From Deltaproteobacteria bacterium (lineage in GTDB: Bacteria > Desulfobacterota > Desulfuromonadia > Desulfuromonadales > Geopsychrobacteraceae): DNA of 45,712 nucleotides. Position 1 is the first letter of the stretch. Every line of letters begins with the position of its first letter. The position numbers and the translations under genes are program-made. A model generated the notes under the pieces. It was not told where the DNA came from, did no database searches, and worked only from the letters and a program-made list of their open reading frames with translations. The DNA lies in the NCBI GenBank assembly GCA_024280485.1, contig JAJRQB010000040.1:1-45712 (forward strand), given 5' to 3'. This document shows positions 32,678-42,611 of this stretch, in pieces.

Positions 32678-33334
32678 ATGTATACTGTCAGCATAACCGG
32701 CTCGAAAAAAACCTACAATGTCGGCAAGATCGTCTGCCTCGGACGCAACTACCTTGACCATATTCGCGAACTGAACAACGAAGTACCTGATCAGCTAGTG
32801 ATTTTCTGCAAACCGGGGAGCAGCTTACTGAAGAATGGTGGCGAGGTCATCATTCCTGCCTATTCCAGCGACTGCCATCACGAACTCGAACTCGCCGTTC
32901 TTATCGGTAAAAAGGGAAAAAATATCCCGCGCGCTGACGCCATGTCGTATCTCTGTGGCTACGGGGTTGCGCTCGACTTAACGCTGCGTGATCTCCAGAC
33001 TCAACAAAAGACCAAAGGCCTCCCTTGGGAAATTGCCAAAGGCTTCGACACCTCCTGTCCGCTCTCTGACTTCGTTCCAGCTACCCAGATTACCAATCCG
33101 GATAATCTGGACCTGAGTCTAAAGGTTAACGGTCAACTCCGCCAGCAGGGCAATACCAATATGATGATGCGTTCGGTGGCAGAGATTATCAGTGAGTTTT
33201 CAGGATTCTATACCCTCGATGAGGGGGATATCATCCTGACTGGCACCCCGGCCGGTGTTGGACCGATAGTCAGTGGCGACATTCTCGAAGGCGTGATCGA
33301 ACAAGTCGGCAGCCTGCGGGTCTCTGTCGCATGA
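32678..33334 (+). CDS. Fumarylacetoacetate hydrolase (FAH) family enzyme
   Basis: A 218-aa cytoplasmic enzyme of the YcgM/FAHD1 type, normal length. Metal ligands E69 and E71 (HHELELAVLIG) and D100 (ALDLTLRD) are present, as are GRNYLDH near the start, FCKP and the DIILTGTPAGVGP C-terminal signature. Members act as acylpyruvate hydrolases or oxaloacetate decarboxylases/tautomerases; the true substrate is not shown. Its stop overlaps the start of the DUF2520 gene (ATGA), so the two are coupled. The AACGAGGAACCTCTC leader provides the ribosome-binding site. Confidence 0.9.
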   Translation: MYTVSITGSKKTYNVGKIVCLGRNYLDHIRELNNEVPDQLVIFCKPGSSLLKNGGEVIIPAYSSDCHHELELAVLIGKKGKNIPRADAMSYLCGYGVALDLTLRDLQTQQKTKGLPWEIAKGFDTSCPLSDFVPATQITNPDNLDLSLKVNGQLRQQGNTNMMMRSVAEIISEFSGFYTLDEGDIILTGTPAGVGPIVSGDILEGVIEQVGSLRVSVA

Positions 33335-34203
33335 AGCCCGCACTTGCCCTGATCGGCCCCGGCCGAGTCGGTTGTGCCCTTGGCCAGCGGTTGCACAATG
33401 CGGGCTACCCGATTGCTGCTGTCATCGGCCGCAACCAGGGCAAAACCGAAGAGGCGGCGCGGTTTATCGGTTGCAAGATCGAGATTGCGACCACCGACAT
33501 TCAGGCTGCAGCTAAAGGTGAGATCCTGCTGCTGGCACTGCCCGATGATCGATTGGCGGAATTTTCTACCCGTCTGTGCAACGAGGTCCGCTTAGACACT
33601 GGCACCTGCCTGATTCATTTCAGCGGCCTTCACCCGGCAGAGATTCTAGTGCGCAAAAATAAAGATATCGGTCTGCTCTCTATTCACCCCCTGCTTCCTT
33701 TTGCCGACCGACAGATGGCCATCGCGACCCTTCAAGGCTGTCCCTGTGCGATTGAGGGTGATCAGAACCGTCATCCCTTAGGCCAAGAACTGGTCGCAGC
33801 GTTCGGCGGGGAGGCCTTTCTGCTGCCGAGTGAAAGTAAGCAGATTTATCACGCCGCGGCTTGTATCGCCTCAAACTTCATGGTCAGTCTGACGGCCTGT
33901 GCGCGAGACCTGCTTGCCGATTGTGGCCTTAATTCACAACAGGCGCTGCAACTGCTCGCCCCCCTTCACCGCGCCACAAGTAGAAACATTCTGGAACTCG
34001 GCCCGGAACAAGCGTTGACCGGTCCCATCGTGCGCGGTGATGCCGGAAGTGTCGCCATTCACCTCAGCGCCCTGCAGAACAAATCGGTTGAAATCGCTGA
34101 TCTCTACCGTAATCTGGCAAAAGAAACCCTTAAGCTCGCGTTAAGCAGTGGACGCTTACCGGCAGACAAGGCAGAGAATATCAATCTTCTGCTTGAAAAA
34201 TGA
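33331..34203 (+). CDS. Rossmann-fold protein with DUF2520 domain
   Basis: A 290-aa cytoplasmic protein. The N-terminal NAD(P)-binding fold shows GPGRVGCALGQRL (residues 9-21) and LLLALPDDRLAEF. The C-terminal DUF2520 part has IHPLLPFADRQ, the YHAAACIASNF segment (a common feature of the all-helical domain of related dehydrogenases) and LTGPIVRGDAGSV. The layout resembles 6-phosphogluconate/ketopantoate-reductase-type enzymes, but the substrate is unknown. It is translationally coupled to the FAH-family gene and followed by a strong terminator. Confidence 0.87.
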   Translation: MKPALALIGPGRVGCALGQRLHNAGYPIAAVIGRNQGKTEEAARFIGCKIEIATTDIQAAAKGEILLLALPDDRLAEFSTRLCNEVRLDTGTCLIHFSGLHPAEILVRKNKDIGLLSIHPLLPFADRQMAIATLQGCPCAIEGDQNRHPLGQELVAAFGGEAFLLPSESKQIYHAAACIASNFMVSLTACARDLLADCGLNSQQALQLLAPLHRATSRNILELGPEQALTGPIVRGDAGSVAIHLSALQNKSVEIADLYRNLAKETLKLALSSGRLPADKAENINLLLEK

Positions 34204-34250
34204 TGGGCGAATCCCTGGAGACTTCATAGGGAAGGACATCACCAAGACGT

Positions 34251-34288
34251 AAGAAGCCCCGAAGAACGACTGTTCTCCGGGGCTTCTT
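34251..34288. terminator. Bidirectional intrinsic terminator between DUF2520 and ppdK genes
   Basis: An 11-bp GC-rich outer stem (34251-34261 with 34278-34288) is extended after one mismatch by a further 5 bp and a short loop. A-rich and T-rich flanks are modest. It separates convergent genes. Confidence 0.8.
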
Positions 34289-34308
34289 GCGTTACACTAT
34301 GCCTTTCT

Positions 34309-36966
34309 TTAGTCCTCCAGCAAGACCGCATGCGCCGCAGCAAGTCTGGCAATCGGCACACGGAAAGGCGAACAGGAGACGTAATCAAGGCCTGCGTTGT
34401 GGCAGAAAATGACGCTTGACGGCTCACCACCATGCTCGCCACAAATACCGAGTTTTATGTCGGGCTTCGTTTTACGCCCCTTCTCACAACCCATTTTGAC
34501 CAACAGACCAACACCGGCGGGATCAATAGCGACAAAGGGATCAGTCGATAGAATTTCCTGCTCAACGTAACCAGGTAAGAACTTTCCCGAATCATCACGA
34601 GACAGGCCGAAACAGGTTTGCGTCAGATCGTTGGTGCCAAAGCTGAAGAAGTCAGCCTCGGTCGCAATTTCATCGGCAGTCAGGGCGGCACGCGGCAACT
34701 CGATCATAGTACCGATCAGATATTCAACCTTGACCCCGTAGCGCGCAATCACCTCATCGGCAACGCGGATCGCATTCTGACGCAGGATCGCCAACTCTTT
34801 TACGTGAGCGACCAGAGGTATCATGATCTCAGGGATGATACTGAAGCCATCATTCTTGACCAGTTCGCAGGCTGCCTCCATGATCGCCTGGACCTGCATG
34901 TCGTAGATTTCAGGATAGCTGATACCGAGACGGCAGCCACGGTGACCGAGCATCGGATTCGTCTCATGGAGAGAATCGACCGTCGATTGAAGGGCCTGTG
35001 TGGACACCCCCATCACCCCCGCCAATTCTGCAATCTCAGCTGCGGTCTGCGGCAAAAACTCGTGCAAAGGCGGGTCAAGCAAGCGGATGGTTACCGGAAG
35101 ATCCTTCATCTCACGGAATATTCCGAGAAAGTCGCCCTTCTGCATCGGTAAAATTTTCGTCAGAGCGATCTCGCGACCTTTACGGTCCTCTGCCAGAATC
35201 ATTTCACGGACCGCCATGATCCGCTCAGCATCGAAAAACATATGCTCGGTACGACAGAGGCCGATCCCTTCAGCACCGAATTCACGGGCTACCTTCGAAT
35301 CCTGCGGGGTATCGGCATTAGTCCGCACCCGAAGGCGTCGGATACCATCGACCCATGTCATCAATGTTGAAAATTCAGCCGTCAGTTCGGGCTGAACTGT
35401 CGGTACTTCGCCGAGCATCACCTCGCCGGTCGAACCATCAAGAGTCAAAACATCGCCCTTTTTGACAATGAGGCCACCGGGAGCGCTAAAACTCTCATCT
35501 GTATAGCTGACACGGATATCACCACAACCCGACACGCAGCACTTGCCCATTCCACGTGCGACAACGGCGGCGTGGGAGGTCATTCCACCACGCGCGGTCA
35601 AGATGCCTTCTGCGGCATGCATGCCGTGAATGTCTTCAGGACTGGTCTCGATCCGGACCAGGATAACCTTGCGCCCTTCCTTGGCAGCAGTTTCAGCTTC
35701 ATTCGCGCAGAATACCACCTCACCACTGGCAGCTCCGGGGGAGGCTGGAAGCCCTTTAGCGATCACCTGTCGTGCGGCGTTGGGATCAAGAGAGGGATGC
35801 AGCAGCTGATCAAGCTGGTCAGGCGAGACCCGCAGAACGGCTTCTTTTTCAGTGATCAGCCCTTCATTGACCATCTCTACTGCGATCTGGATAGCCGCCT
35901 TGGCGGTCCGTTTGCCGGTCCGCGTCTGGAGCATATAGAGGCGGCCTTTTTCGATAGTAAACTCAATATCCTGCATATCCCGATAATGTTTTTCGAGTGA
36001 CTGCTGAATCCTCATCAGCTGGGCGTAACTCTCGGGCATGACCTCTTCCATCGAAGGTAAACTGCCATCGCCGCCAGCCTTGTTGATTGGTTGTGGGGTT
36101 CTTATTCCGGCAACAACATCCTCCCCTTGCGCATTGATCAAAAATTCGCCAAAGAAGAGATTTTCACCAGTAGAGGGATTGCGGGTAAAGGCGACGCCGG
36201 TCGCACAGTCTTCACCCATATTACCAAAGACCATCGCTTGAACATTGACAGCCGTACCCCAGGAAGCAGGAATATTGTTCAGGCGTCGATAGGTGATCGC
36301 CCGCGGGTTCATCCAAGAGCCAAAAACCGCACTGATTGCGCCCCAGAGCTGTTCTTGCGGATCTTCAGGAAAGGAGGAGCCAAGCACCTCTTTGACTCTG
36401 TTCTTGAAAAGCCCTACCAGTTTTTTGAGGTCATCTGCCGATAAATCTGTATCGAGTTCAACGCCACGCTCATCCTTCATCTCTTCCAGCAGATCTTCAA
36501 GCAGATCACCGTTCATACCCATAACAACATTAGCGTACATCTGAATAAAACGACGATATGAGTCGTAGGCAAAGCGCGGATCATTACTTTGAGCAATAAT
36601 TCCCTGAATCGTTTCATCGTTCAAACCAAGATTAAGCACCGTATCCATCATGCCAGGCATAGAGGCTCGGCCACCAGAACGAACTGATACCAACAATGGA
36701 TTATCGCGATCGCCGAAGGTGTTCCCCATCAGCTTTTCAACGTGCATCAGGTGCTCAGCCACCTCATTGGTGAGGCCTTCTGGATATTGACGGTTATTGT
36801 CGTAATAAGCGCTACAGACTTCTGTGGTCATAGTAAACCCAGCCGGAACCGGAAGACCGATCGAGGTCATTTCAGCAAGATTTGCGCCTTTACCTCCTAA
36901 AAGGTTGCGCATTTTGCTCTCACCCTCAGCTTGTCCGTCACCAAAAAAATACACATACTTGGCCAT
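34309..36966 (-). CDS. ppdK: Pyruvate, phosphate dikinase
   Basis: An 885-aa cytoplasmic enzyme interconverting pyruvate, ATP and phosphate with PEP, AMP and pyrophosphate; normal length. The N-terminal ATP-grasp domain begins [14 protein letters not shown] and has [17 protein letters not shown]; the swivel domain carries GGMTSH with phosphorylated H465; the C-terminal TIM barrel has [21 protein letters not shown] and CGEHGG. The ATG at 36966 is chosen over another two codons upstream because AGGAG lies 8 bases before it and only 2 before the other. It contrasts in domain order with the exported dikinase-like protein at 7306. It follows glyS on the same strand after about 270 bases, so probably has its own promoter. 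Confidence 0.97.
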   Translation of the reverse strand: MAKYVYFFGDGQAEGESKMRNLLGGKGANLAEMTSIGLPVPAGFTMTTEVCSAYYDNNRQYPEGLTNEVAEHLMHVEKLMGNTFGDRDNPLLVSVRSGGRASMPGMMDTVLNLGLNDETIQGIIAQSNDPRFAYDSYRRFIQMYANVVMGMNGDLLEDLLEEMKDERGVELDTDLSADDLKKLVGLFKNRVKEVLGSSFPEDPQEQLWGAISAVFGSWMNPRAITYRRLNNIPASWGTAVNVQAMVFGNMGEDCATGVAFTRNPSTGENLFFGEFLINAQGEDVVAGIRTPQPINKAGGDGSLPSMEEVMPESYAQLMRIQQSLEKHYRDMQDIEFTIEKGRLYMLQTRTGKRTAKAAIQIAVEMVNEGLITEKEAVLRVSPDQLDQLLHPSLDPNAARQVIAKGLPASPGAASGEVVFCANEAETAAKEGRKVILVRIETSPEDIHGMHAAEGILTARGGMTSHAAVVARGMGKCCVSGCGDIRVSYTDESFSAPGGLIVKKGDVLTLDGSTGEVMLGEVPTVQPELTAEFSTLMTWVDGIRRLRVRTNADTPQDSKVAREFGAEGIGLCRTEHMFFDAERIMAVREMILAEDRKGREIALTKILPMQKGDFLGIFREMKDLPVTIRLLDPPLHEFLPQTAAEIAELAGVMGVSTQALQSTVDSLHETNPMLGHRGCRLGISYPEIYDMQVQAIMEAACELVKNDGFSIIPEIMIPLVAHVKELAILRQNAIRVADEVIARYGVKVEYLIGTMIELPRAALTADEIATEADFFSFGTNDLTQTCFGLSRDDSGKFLPGYVEQEILSTDPFVAIDPAGVGLLVKMGCEKGRKTKPDIKLGICGEHGGEPSSVIFCHNAGLDYVSCSPFRVPIARLAAAHAVLLED

Positions 36967-37236
36967 GTTCATTGCTCCTCTAGTTGTGTCTCACCATCAA
37001 AATAAAAAGGCCAGAAAACCGACATCACCCTATGGCTCGATAAAGATCAGACACACACGTATAGCAGCTGACAGGCAATAACTCCTGTTACTGACAAACG
37101 GATGTACCCGAGCTTCACCATGATGAACCTTTCGGGTGACGACCAGAATCTGGCCATCAAAAAATAATATTATCCCAAATCAACACATCATTGCATTGAT
37201 CCAGATTTCTGCAGCAGTGCCCGCTGCTACAAAAAA
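36967..37236. other. Intergenic region between ppdK and glyS
   Basis: About 270 bases. A short GC-rich inverted repeat lies near 37211-37230, but it has no T tract in the glyS direction and is not a clear terminator. AT-rich sequence near 37155-37190 could hold a ppdK promoter, but no pair of hexamers is convincing. Confidence 0.4.
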
Positions 37237-37452
37237 TTAAGCCGAGATTTTGGAGAAATCTGCAATATCAGTAAACAGGTGCGAAACAGCTGTCAAAAGC
37301 GCCAGCCGATTCGTGCGGATCTTCTCATCCTCAGCCATAACCATGACACCTTCAAAGAAGCTATCGACGGCGGGTCTGAGTCCTGCAATTGTTCCGAGTG
37401 CGGCGGAGTAGTCACCGGCGTCAATCTGTGGGGTTAATCCACCAAGGACCTG
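37237..37452 (-). pseudogene. glyS: Severed 3' end of glyS (in frame with the main ORF)
   Basis: Directly after the TAA at 37453-37455 the same frame continues for 71 codons to a TAA at 37237-37239. The residues (GDYSAALGTIAGLRPAVDSF, then FEGVMVMAEDEKIRTNRLAL, ending DFSKISA) are typical of the GlyS C-terminus, the last part of the anticodon-binding domain. It has no start codon or ribosome-binding site of its own worth calling. It is reached only by readthrough or if the stop is a sequence error. Confidence 0.85.
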
Positions 37453-39303
37453 TTACAATTGAAGATGCAGGTTCTTTTCACAGTCTGATTCAAACAAGGA
37501 GGGATCGATCTTCTGCTCAATGCCACCTTTAATAATATTGACCACACGTTTAAAAGCAACGGCAAGGGGCTCAAAATCAGCACGACTTTTAAGCTCCGCA
37601 AGAGCTTTGACCCGAGCCAACGCATCGACGGGATCGTTGAAGCTGGCACTCAGCACAGCATCAACCACATCATTCGGATAGTTTTGGGCCCCAAGTAAAT
37701 TGACGAAGCGCAGACGAATAAATTCAATCACCTCAGCACTAATCTCATCGAGAGATCTGTTCGCTTTCTGCTCAAGGAGTGCAACGCTCCGTGCTACCAA
37801 GCTGGGGATTGAAATTTTCAAACCACCTTCAAGGATGATCGTCAGAATGCCGATTGCCGCACGGCGCAGGGCATAAGGGTCTGCAGTGCCGGTCGGGATC
37901 AAGCCAACCGAAAAGCAGCCACAAAGAGTATCCATCTTGTCCGCAAGTGAGACAAAGGTGCCGACATCATCTGAAGGCAGTTCCCCCCCAGCTTGAGTCG
38001 GCAGGTAGTGCTCAAAGATCGCAGTCGCAACACGTGGGTCTTCCCCTTCCAACAGGGCATATTCACGCCCCATGACCCCTTGCAACTCAGGAAACTCATA
38101 GACCATCCCGGTCTCAAGGTCACATTTAGCCAACAGTGCCGCGCGCGCGACCAACCCTTTGATTGCGGGGTTGAGCTGTTCGGCCAATTCAGTTGCCAAG
38201 ATCTGAAAACGCTCGATCTTCTCATAGCTGGTCCCGAGTTTGGCCTGATAAACAACTTTTTTCAGCGGCTCAAGCCGCGCTTCGAGGGGGGTTTCCTGAT
38301 CCTTCTGCCAGAAAAACATGGCGTCGGATAGACGGGGACGCAACACCCGTTCGTTCCCGGCAATCACCACACTGGGATCACTCACGATCGTATTGGCGAT
38401 CGTGATGAAATGCGGTAGCAGTTTGCCCTTAGCATCGACCAGGGTGAAATACCGCTGGTGTTCACGCATGCTGGTGATCAACAATTCAGGCGGCAAGGCA
38501 AGAAAACGTTCTTCGATATTACCGGCCAGTGCCTGAGGCGTTTCGACAAGATAGCTGACCTCTTCAAGCAGTTCGGGATCCGGGTTGATCCGGCCGCCCA
38601 ATTTTGTTGCAAGCTCGGCCAGTTGGGCTTCAATCAGCTGACGTCGCTTCTCAACCTGTGGGATAACATGCTGGGCTTCAGCCTTGCTCAGATAGTCATC
38701 CAGACCGCTGACCGGAAACTCGGCCGGTGCCATAAAGCGATGCCCACGCGAAAGGTTTCCCGCCTGGATATCACCAAAAGTGAAGGGGACAATTTTCCCC
38801 CCATAAAGAGCCACAATCCAATGGACAGGACGAGCGAAACGGACATCAAGATCTTTCCAACGCATCGATTTACGAAAGGGGATGTTCGAGATAACAGATT
38901 CTAGAATACTCGGTAGTTGAGAAGCCGAATCTCCGCCCTCAATCACCTTGGAGATGAACAGGTACTCTCCTTTTGGAGTCTCGATGGTTTGCACCTCTGA
39001 CACATCAATTCCGTTTGTACGCGCGAAACCCTCTGCAGCTTTGGTTGGTTTGCCCTCTGCATCGAAAGCAATACGCGCAGGCGGACCAGTAACCTCAAGT
39101 TCCTGTCGCTGTTGTAGACGAGCGACATCGGCAATGGCAATACAGAGGCGTCGCGGTGTCGCAAATGTCTGTACCTCTCCATAAGCGATGCGAGCCTGAT
39201 CGAGCTCTTTGCATAGCAAGCGCTGCATATCCTTTAGAGCCTTGGGGATAAAACCGGCTGGAATCTCTTCGGTACCAATTTCAAGAAAAAGTTCTGCAGA
39301 CAT
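37453..39303 (-). CDS. glyS: Glycyl-tRNA synthetase beta subunit, interrupted by an in-frame stop
   Basis: Beta chain of the alpha2beta2 glycyl-tRNA synthetase, which charges tRNA-Gly. The first 616 codons show the family opening LFLEIGTEEIPAGFIP, FATPRRLCIAI, RFARPVHWIVALYG, the PELLITSMREHQRYF segment, LADKMDTLCGCFSVGLIPTG and PYALRRAAIGIL. The ORF ends with LHLQL then TAA, but the frame continues with 71 GlyS-like residues (separate entry). Total length with readthrough, 688, is the normal size. The missing part belongs to the anticodon-binding region, so the truncated form may be impaired. glyQ lies 51 bases upstream. The ATG follows a CTGGAGA site. Confidence 0.92.
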   Translation of the reverse strand: MSAELFLEIGTEEIPAGFIPKALKDMQRLLCKELDQARIAYGEVQTFATPRRLCIAIADVARLQQRQELEVTGPPARIAFDAEGKPTKAAEGFARTNGIDVSEVQTIETPKGEYLFISKVIEGGDSASQLPSILESVISNIPFRKSMRWKDLDVRFARPVHWIVALYGGKIVPFTFGDIQAGNLSRGHRFMAPAEFPVSGLDDYLSKAEAQHVIPQVEKRRQLIEAQLAELATKLGGRINPDPELLEEVSYLVETPQALAGNIEERFLALPPELLITSMREHQRYFTLVDAKGKLLPHFITIANTIVSDPSVVIAGNERVLRPRLSDAMFFWQKDQETPLEARLEPLKKVVYQAKLGTSYEKIERFQILATELAEQLNPAIKGLVARAALLAKCDLETGMVYEFPELQGVMGREYALLEGEDPRVATAIFEHYLPTQAGGELPSDDVGTFVSLADKMDTLCGCFSVGLIPTGTADPYALRRAAIGILTIILEGGLKISIPSLVARSVALLEQKANRSLDEISAEVIEFIRLRFVNLLGAQNYPNDVVDAVLSASFNDPVDALARVKALAELKSRADFEPLAVAFKRVVNIIKGGIEQKIDPSLFESDCEKNLHLQL

Positions 39304-39354
39304 TCTATTCTCCAGTCGAAAAAGGGGATCCCTTCTTCGTTATCTAAAGTTCAA

Positions 39355-40227
39355 TCAGCTCTGCTTGAGCAGAGGGAATCCCAGTTTTTCACGTTGCCTG
39401 ACATAACCTTCGGCACAGAGGCGTGAAAGGTTGCGTACGCGACCGATGTAACCTGCACGTTCTGTTACTGAGATTGCGCTGCGCGCGTCCAACAGGTTAA
39501 AAGCATGAGAGCCCTTCAGAACAAAATCATAGGCTGGCAAGACAAGGTCTTTTTCTGCTAAACGGATACATTCTTTCTCATACATGTCAAACAACTGAAA
39601 AAGCATCGCAGTATCAGCTTCTTCAAAATTGTAATGAGAAAATTCAACCTCGGATTGGTGATGTATATCCCCGTATTTTACGCCGTCAACCCATTCGAGA
39701 TCGTAAACATTATCGACCCCCTGAATGTACATGGCGATCCGCTCAATACCGTAGGTTATCTCCCCGGAGACAGGCTTTAGATCGATCCCGCCCGCCTGTT
39801 GGAAGTAGGTAAACTGAGTAATCTCCATACCGTCGAGCCAGACCTCCCAGCCAAGACCCCAGGCGCCAAGAGTCGGAGACTCCCAATCATCCTCAACAAA
39901 CCGAATGTCATGAGCCAAAGGATCGATACCGAAGCTCTTGAGTGAATCGAGATAGAGATCCTGAATATTCTGCGGCGAGGGTTTTAGTAACACCTGAAAC
40001 TGATAATAGTGTTGAAGGCGGTTGGGGTTTTCGCCATAGCGACCGTCGGTCGGCCGACGTGATGGCTCAACATAAGCGACCTTCCAAGGCTCAGGGCCAA
40101 GGGCGCGCAAAAAAGTGGCGGGATTGAACGTTCCTGCGCCCTTTTCCATATCGTAAGGCTGTTGAATAATACAGCCTTGTGCAGCCCAATAGTTTTGAAG
40201 AGAGAGAATCAAGTCCTGAAAATTCAC
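39355..40227 (-). CDS. glyQ: Glycyl-tRNA synthetase alpha subunit
   Basis: A 290-aa catalytic subunit, standard length, that activates glycine. Typical residues: [20 protein letters not shown] near residue 15, then [30 protein letters not shown]-like [18 protein letters not shown] and [20 protein letters not shown]. The start is a GTG at 40227 preceded by GGAGGA. It forms a pair with glyS downstream. In contrast to glyS its frame is intact. Confidence 0.97.
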   Translation of the reverse strand: MNFQDLILSLQNYWAAQGCIIQQPYDMEKGAGTFNPATFLRALGPEPWKVAYVEPSRRPTDGRYGENPNRLQHYYQFQVLLKPSPQNIQDLYLDSLKSFGIDPLAHDIRFVEDDWESPTLGAWGLGWEVWLDGMEITQFTYFQQAGGIDLKPVSGEITYGIERIAMYIQGVDNVYDLEWVDGVKYGDIHHQSEVEFSHYNFEEADTAMLFQLFDMYEKECIRLAEKDLVLPAYDFVLKGSHAFNLLDARSAISVTERAGYIGRVRNLSRLCAEGYVRQREKLGFPLLKQS

Positions 40228-40320
40228 GGGTCCTCCGATGTGAGTTATACAACCACCAATGTAGGCGGAGTCATGATTTAGTGATTTAGAGCGGCAGTTT
40301 ATCCCCCAGCATAAGGGATG

Positions 40321-41085
40321 TCAAGGCTCGTTAAAGCCAGTTGTCTGCTGCAGAAAACGTAAAGATTTTGGTATTTTTGGCAGCACTGATTCCAGAATGA
40401 GAGCCATCATAATGGCTCCTTCTTTTAAGGTACGCGAACCAAAGCGAAATCCATCAAAAAGCCCGATCGGCGTCTGTAGAGAACGCGACAAACTGCCAAG
40501 AGTCCCCAACCCGACAGACAGAGGAGACTTACCATCTGAGCAGGTATCACATAAGCTTCCGCCGCGCGCAGGATCAAAAGCAATATTTCCTTCACCAAAA
40601 AGGGTAAAACACTCACTACAGTGCAGCAGATGGGGAATATATCCAAGGTGCTGAACAAGTCTAAGCTCAAAAAGCAAACGCGCTAGAGCAGGGTCCCCTT
40701 GAACAGAAAGATAATCCAGATACCCCTGAAGAAGAGAATACAGTTCTGATTGTTCCTCTCCTGCTTGTAGCAACATCTCTAACACCTCAACAGCGTAGGC
40801 CGCTAAAGCAAGGTTCGTTAAAGACAGCCTCAGCCCTTGTCGTGTGGAGACAATATCAGCATCGAGCAAGGTCAATAATTCACCACGTCCAGGTTGCCAA
40901 CGAATTTCAATTTGCGAAAAAGGTTCGAGTGCCGGGCCGAAACGTTTAATACTCTTACGCGCACCACGCGCATAGCCACGCAAAACACCCAACTCGGAAG
41001 TCAACAGGGAGACAATCAGATCGGATTCACCATAATCGATCTGTCGCAGAACTATGGCAGGGCTATTGCGAGGCTCACGCCGCAC
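40321..41085 (-). CDS. recO: DNA repair protein RecO
   Basis: A 254-aa protein of the RecFOR recombination-mediator pathway, loading RecA on SSB-coated DNA. The N-terminal OB-fold domain (AIVLRQIDYGESDLIVSLLT, GYARGARKS) is followed by a helical domain with a zinc-ribbon-like site (HCSECF ... LCDTC, four cysteines). The start is a GTG at 41085, 4 bases after the mgtE stop, with AAGG about 9 bases before it; no in-frame ATG lies close. It is probably translated from the mgtE transcript. The order recO-glyQ-glyS-ppdK is familiar from Geobacter relatives. Confidence 0.93.
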   Translation of the reverse strand: MRREPRNSPAIVLRQIDYGESDLIVSLLTSELGVLRGYARGARKSIKRFGPALEPFSQIEIRWQPGRGELLTLLDADIVSTRQGLRLSLTNLALAAYAVEVLEMLLQAGEEQSELYSLLQGYLDYLSVQGDPALARLLFELRLVQHLGYIPHLLHCSECFTLFGEGNIAFDPARGGSLCDTCSDGKSPLSVGLGTLGSLSRSLQTPIGLFDGFRFGSRTLKEGAIMMALILESVLPKIPKSLRFLQQTTGFNEP

Positions 41086-41089
41086 GGCT

Positions 41090-42454
41090 TCAGCCTTGGG
41101 CTAGATGTGCAAGAAAAAAAGTGGCAGTTGAAAAATAGATCAGGATCCCGGTAATATCATTAACGGTTTGAACGAAGGGACTAGCAGCGATGGCGGGATC
41201 GATTCCTATCTTCTTGAAAAAAGCAGTCGCCAAAACCCCCATGCAGGCTGCAACCGAAATGGCCACCGCCATAGCGACACCAACGACCAAACCAAGATAA
41301 AGGTTATGGTGCCAGAAGTAGGCAACACCAGCAATAGCAAGACCGCAAACTAATCCCATGATCAGTCCGACTCGCCACTCTTTATAAAATATTTTTCGTA
41401 TAATCGAAAAATCAATTCTTCCCGTAGCAAAGCCACGTACGACGATCGCGGAGGTCTGGCCGCCAACATTCCCCCCCATTCCGGTAATAACAGGAATAAA
41501 TGTAATCAAAGCTATGGCCTGCTCAAGGGTTCCACGAAACAACCACATGAAGTAACCGGTCGTAACACCACCAAATAGAGTCGTCAACAGCCAGGGGAGG
41601 CGCAATCTGGCGACATGGAAGGACTTATTCCCATACATAAGTTCTTCTTGAGTGGTACCAGCCATCATAAAAATATCTTCAGTGGCCTCTTCGCGCATGA
41701 CATCGATGACATCATCAACAGTAACGATTCCCATCAACTTGCCAATTTCATCGACAACGGGAATCCCGAGAATGTTGTACTTGGCGACCAGGCTAGCAAC
41801 TTCCTCCTGGTCCATATCAGTCCGGACTCGCAACACATCCGTTGTCATGACATCCCGGAGGCAGGTGTCTGCCGGAACTGTCAGCAACTGGCGCAATGAG
41901 AGCACACCGACAAGATGATTATGTTCATCAGTGACATAGACATAGAAGACCATTTCAAATTCTTCTGCATCCTGCAAAGCCACTATTGCCTGCTGTACAG
42001 TGAGATTCTGATCGAGAAAAAAAACGTCCGTCGACATGATCCCGCCAGCCGTATCCTCTTCATATCCAAGGAGCTGCTCAATCTCCTCGGAGTGTTCAGC
42101 TTTCATAGCTGAGAGTATTTGATCGGCCAACTCATCGGGCATATTTCGCAACAGCTCGACGCTATCGTCATCAGCCATCTCGTGCAGGATGGCGATGATT
42201 GTCTCACGATCAATCTTTTCAAGTAGTTGAGCACCTTCAGACCAATCGAGTTCTGAAAGGACATCTGCGGCTCGCGATTTATCGGTTATGAGACCAAGCA
42301 GTAATGTTTGTTCCTTAAGCTTCAGATAGCGGAACAGATGAGCGATGTCGGCAGGATGGATCTTAACGAGAACGTTTTTGAGATTAGCATTTGCACCACG
42401 ACGGAGAAGCTTTTGTACCGTCACGAGAAGAACCTGTATTCTCTTATCCTGCAT
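41090..42454 (-). CDS. mgtE: MgtE-family magnesium transporter
   Basis: A 454-aa inner-membrane Mg2+ channel/transporter. The cytoplasmic N domain (about 1-130, IHPADIAHLFRYL, MADDDSVELLRNMPDELADQIL) is followed by a CBS pair (about 135-255, GGIMSTDVFFL, VLSLRQLLTVPADT, MGIVTVDDVIDVM) and five membrane helices (about 280-450, PVITGMGGNVGGQTSAI). The N and CBS domains sense cytoplasmic magnesium and gate the pore in characterised members. GGGGAGG lies before the ATG. recO follows after 4 bases. Confidence 0.95.
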   Translation of the reverse strand: MQDKRIQVLLVTVQKLLRRGANANLKNVLVKIHPADIAHLFRYLKLKEQTLLLGLITDKSRAADVLSELDWSEGAQLLEKIDRETIIAILHEMADDDSVELLRNMPDELADQILSAMKAEHSEEIEQLLGYEEDTAGGIMSTDVFFLDQNLTVQQAIVALQDAEEFEMVFYVYVTDEHNHLVGVLSLRQLLTVPADTCLRDVMTTDVLRVRTDMDQEEVASLVAKYNILGIPVVDEIGKLMGIVTVDDVIDVMREEATEDIFMMAGTTQEELMYGNKSFHVARLRLPWLLTTLFGGVTTGYFMWLFRGTLEQAIALITFIPVITGMGGNVGGQTSAIVVRGFATGRIDFSIIRKIFYKEWRVGLIMGLVCGLAIAGVAYFWHHNLYLGLVVGVAMAVAISVAACMGVLATAFFKKIGIDPAIAASPFVQTVNDITGILIYFSTATFFLAHLAQG

Positions 42455-42549
42455 GGCGACCTCCCCTGTGGTGTCAGTTACTTATCGGGCATAGCAAAAA
42501 CAAATAACATCGCCTCTGAGAAGAGTCAACGCGAATAATAGCTATAAAA

Positions 42550-42588
42550 AAAGCGGGGCAAGGAAGTTATTACTCCTCGCCCCGCTTT
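42550..42588 (-). terminator. Intrinsic terminator of the ribosomal/rpoA operon
   Basis: A 10-bp GC-rich stem (42550-42559 with 42579-42588) is extended after one mismatch by 4 bp. On the minus strand it is followed by a run of seven T, directly after rplQ. Confidence 0.92.
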
Positions 42589-42611
42589 AAAATAATTTTA
42601 CTCAGTGAGTC

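Noticed and set aside
37211-37230. Hairpin after glyS as an intrinsic terminator
   Set aside because: The T tract lies before, not after, the stem in the glyS direction.
37453-37455. Selenocysteine or pyrrolysine recoding at the glyS stop
   Set aside because: Those use TGA and TAG; this codon is TAA and no special downstream structure was noted.
37434-37649. Frameshift as explanation for the short glyS, using an overlapping 71-codon ORF
   Set aside because: The GlyS C-terminal residues lie in the same frame as the main ORF after the TAA; the other ORF has no GlyS similarity.
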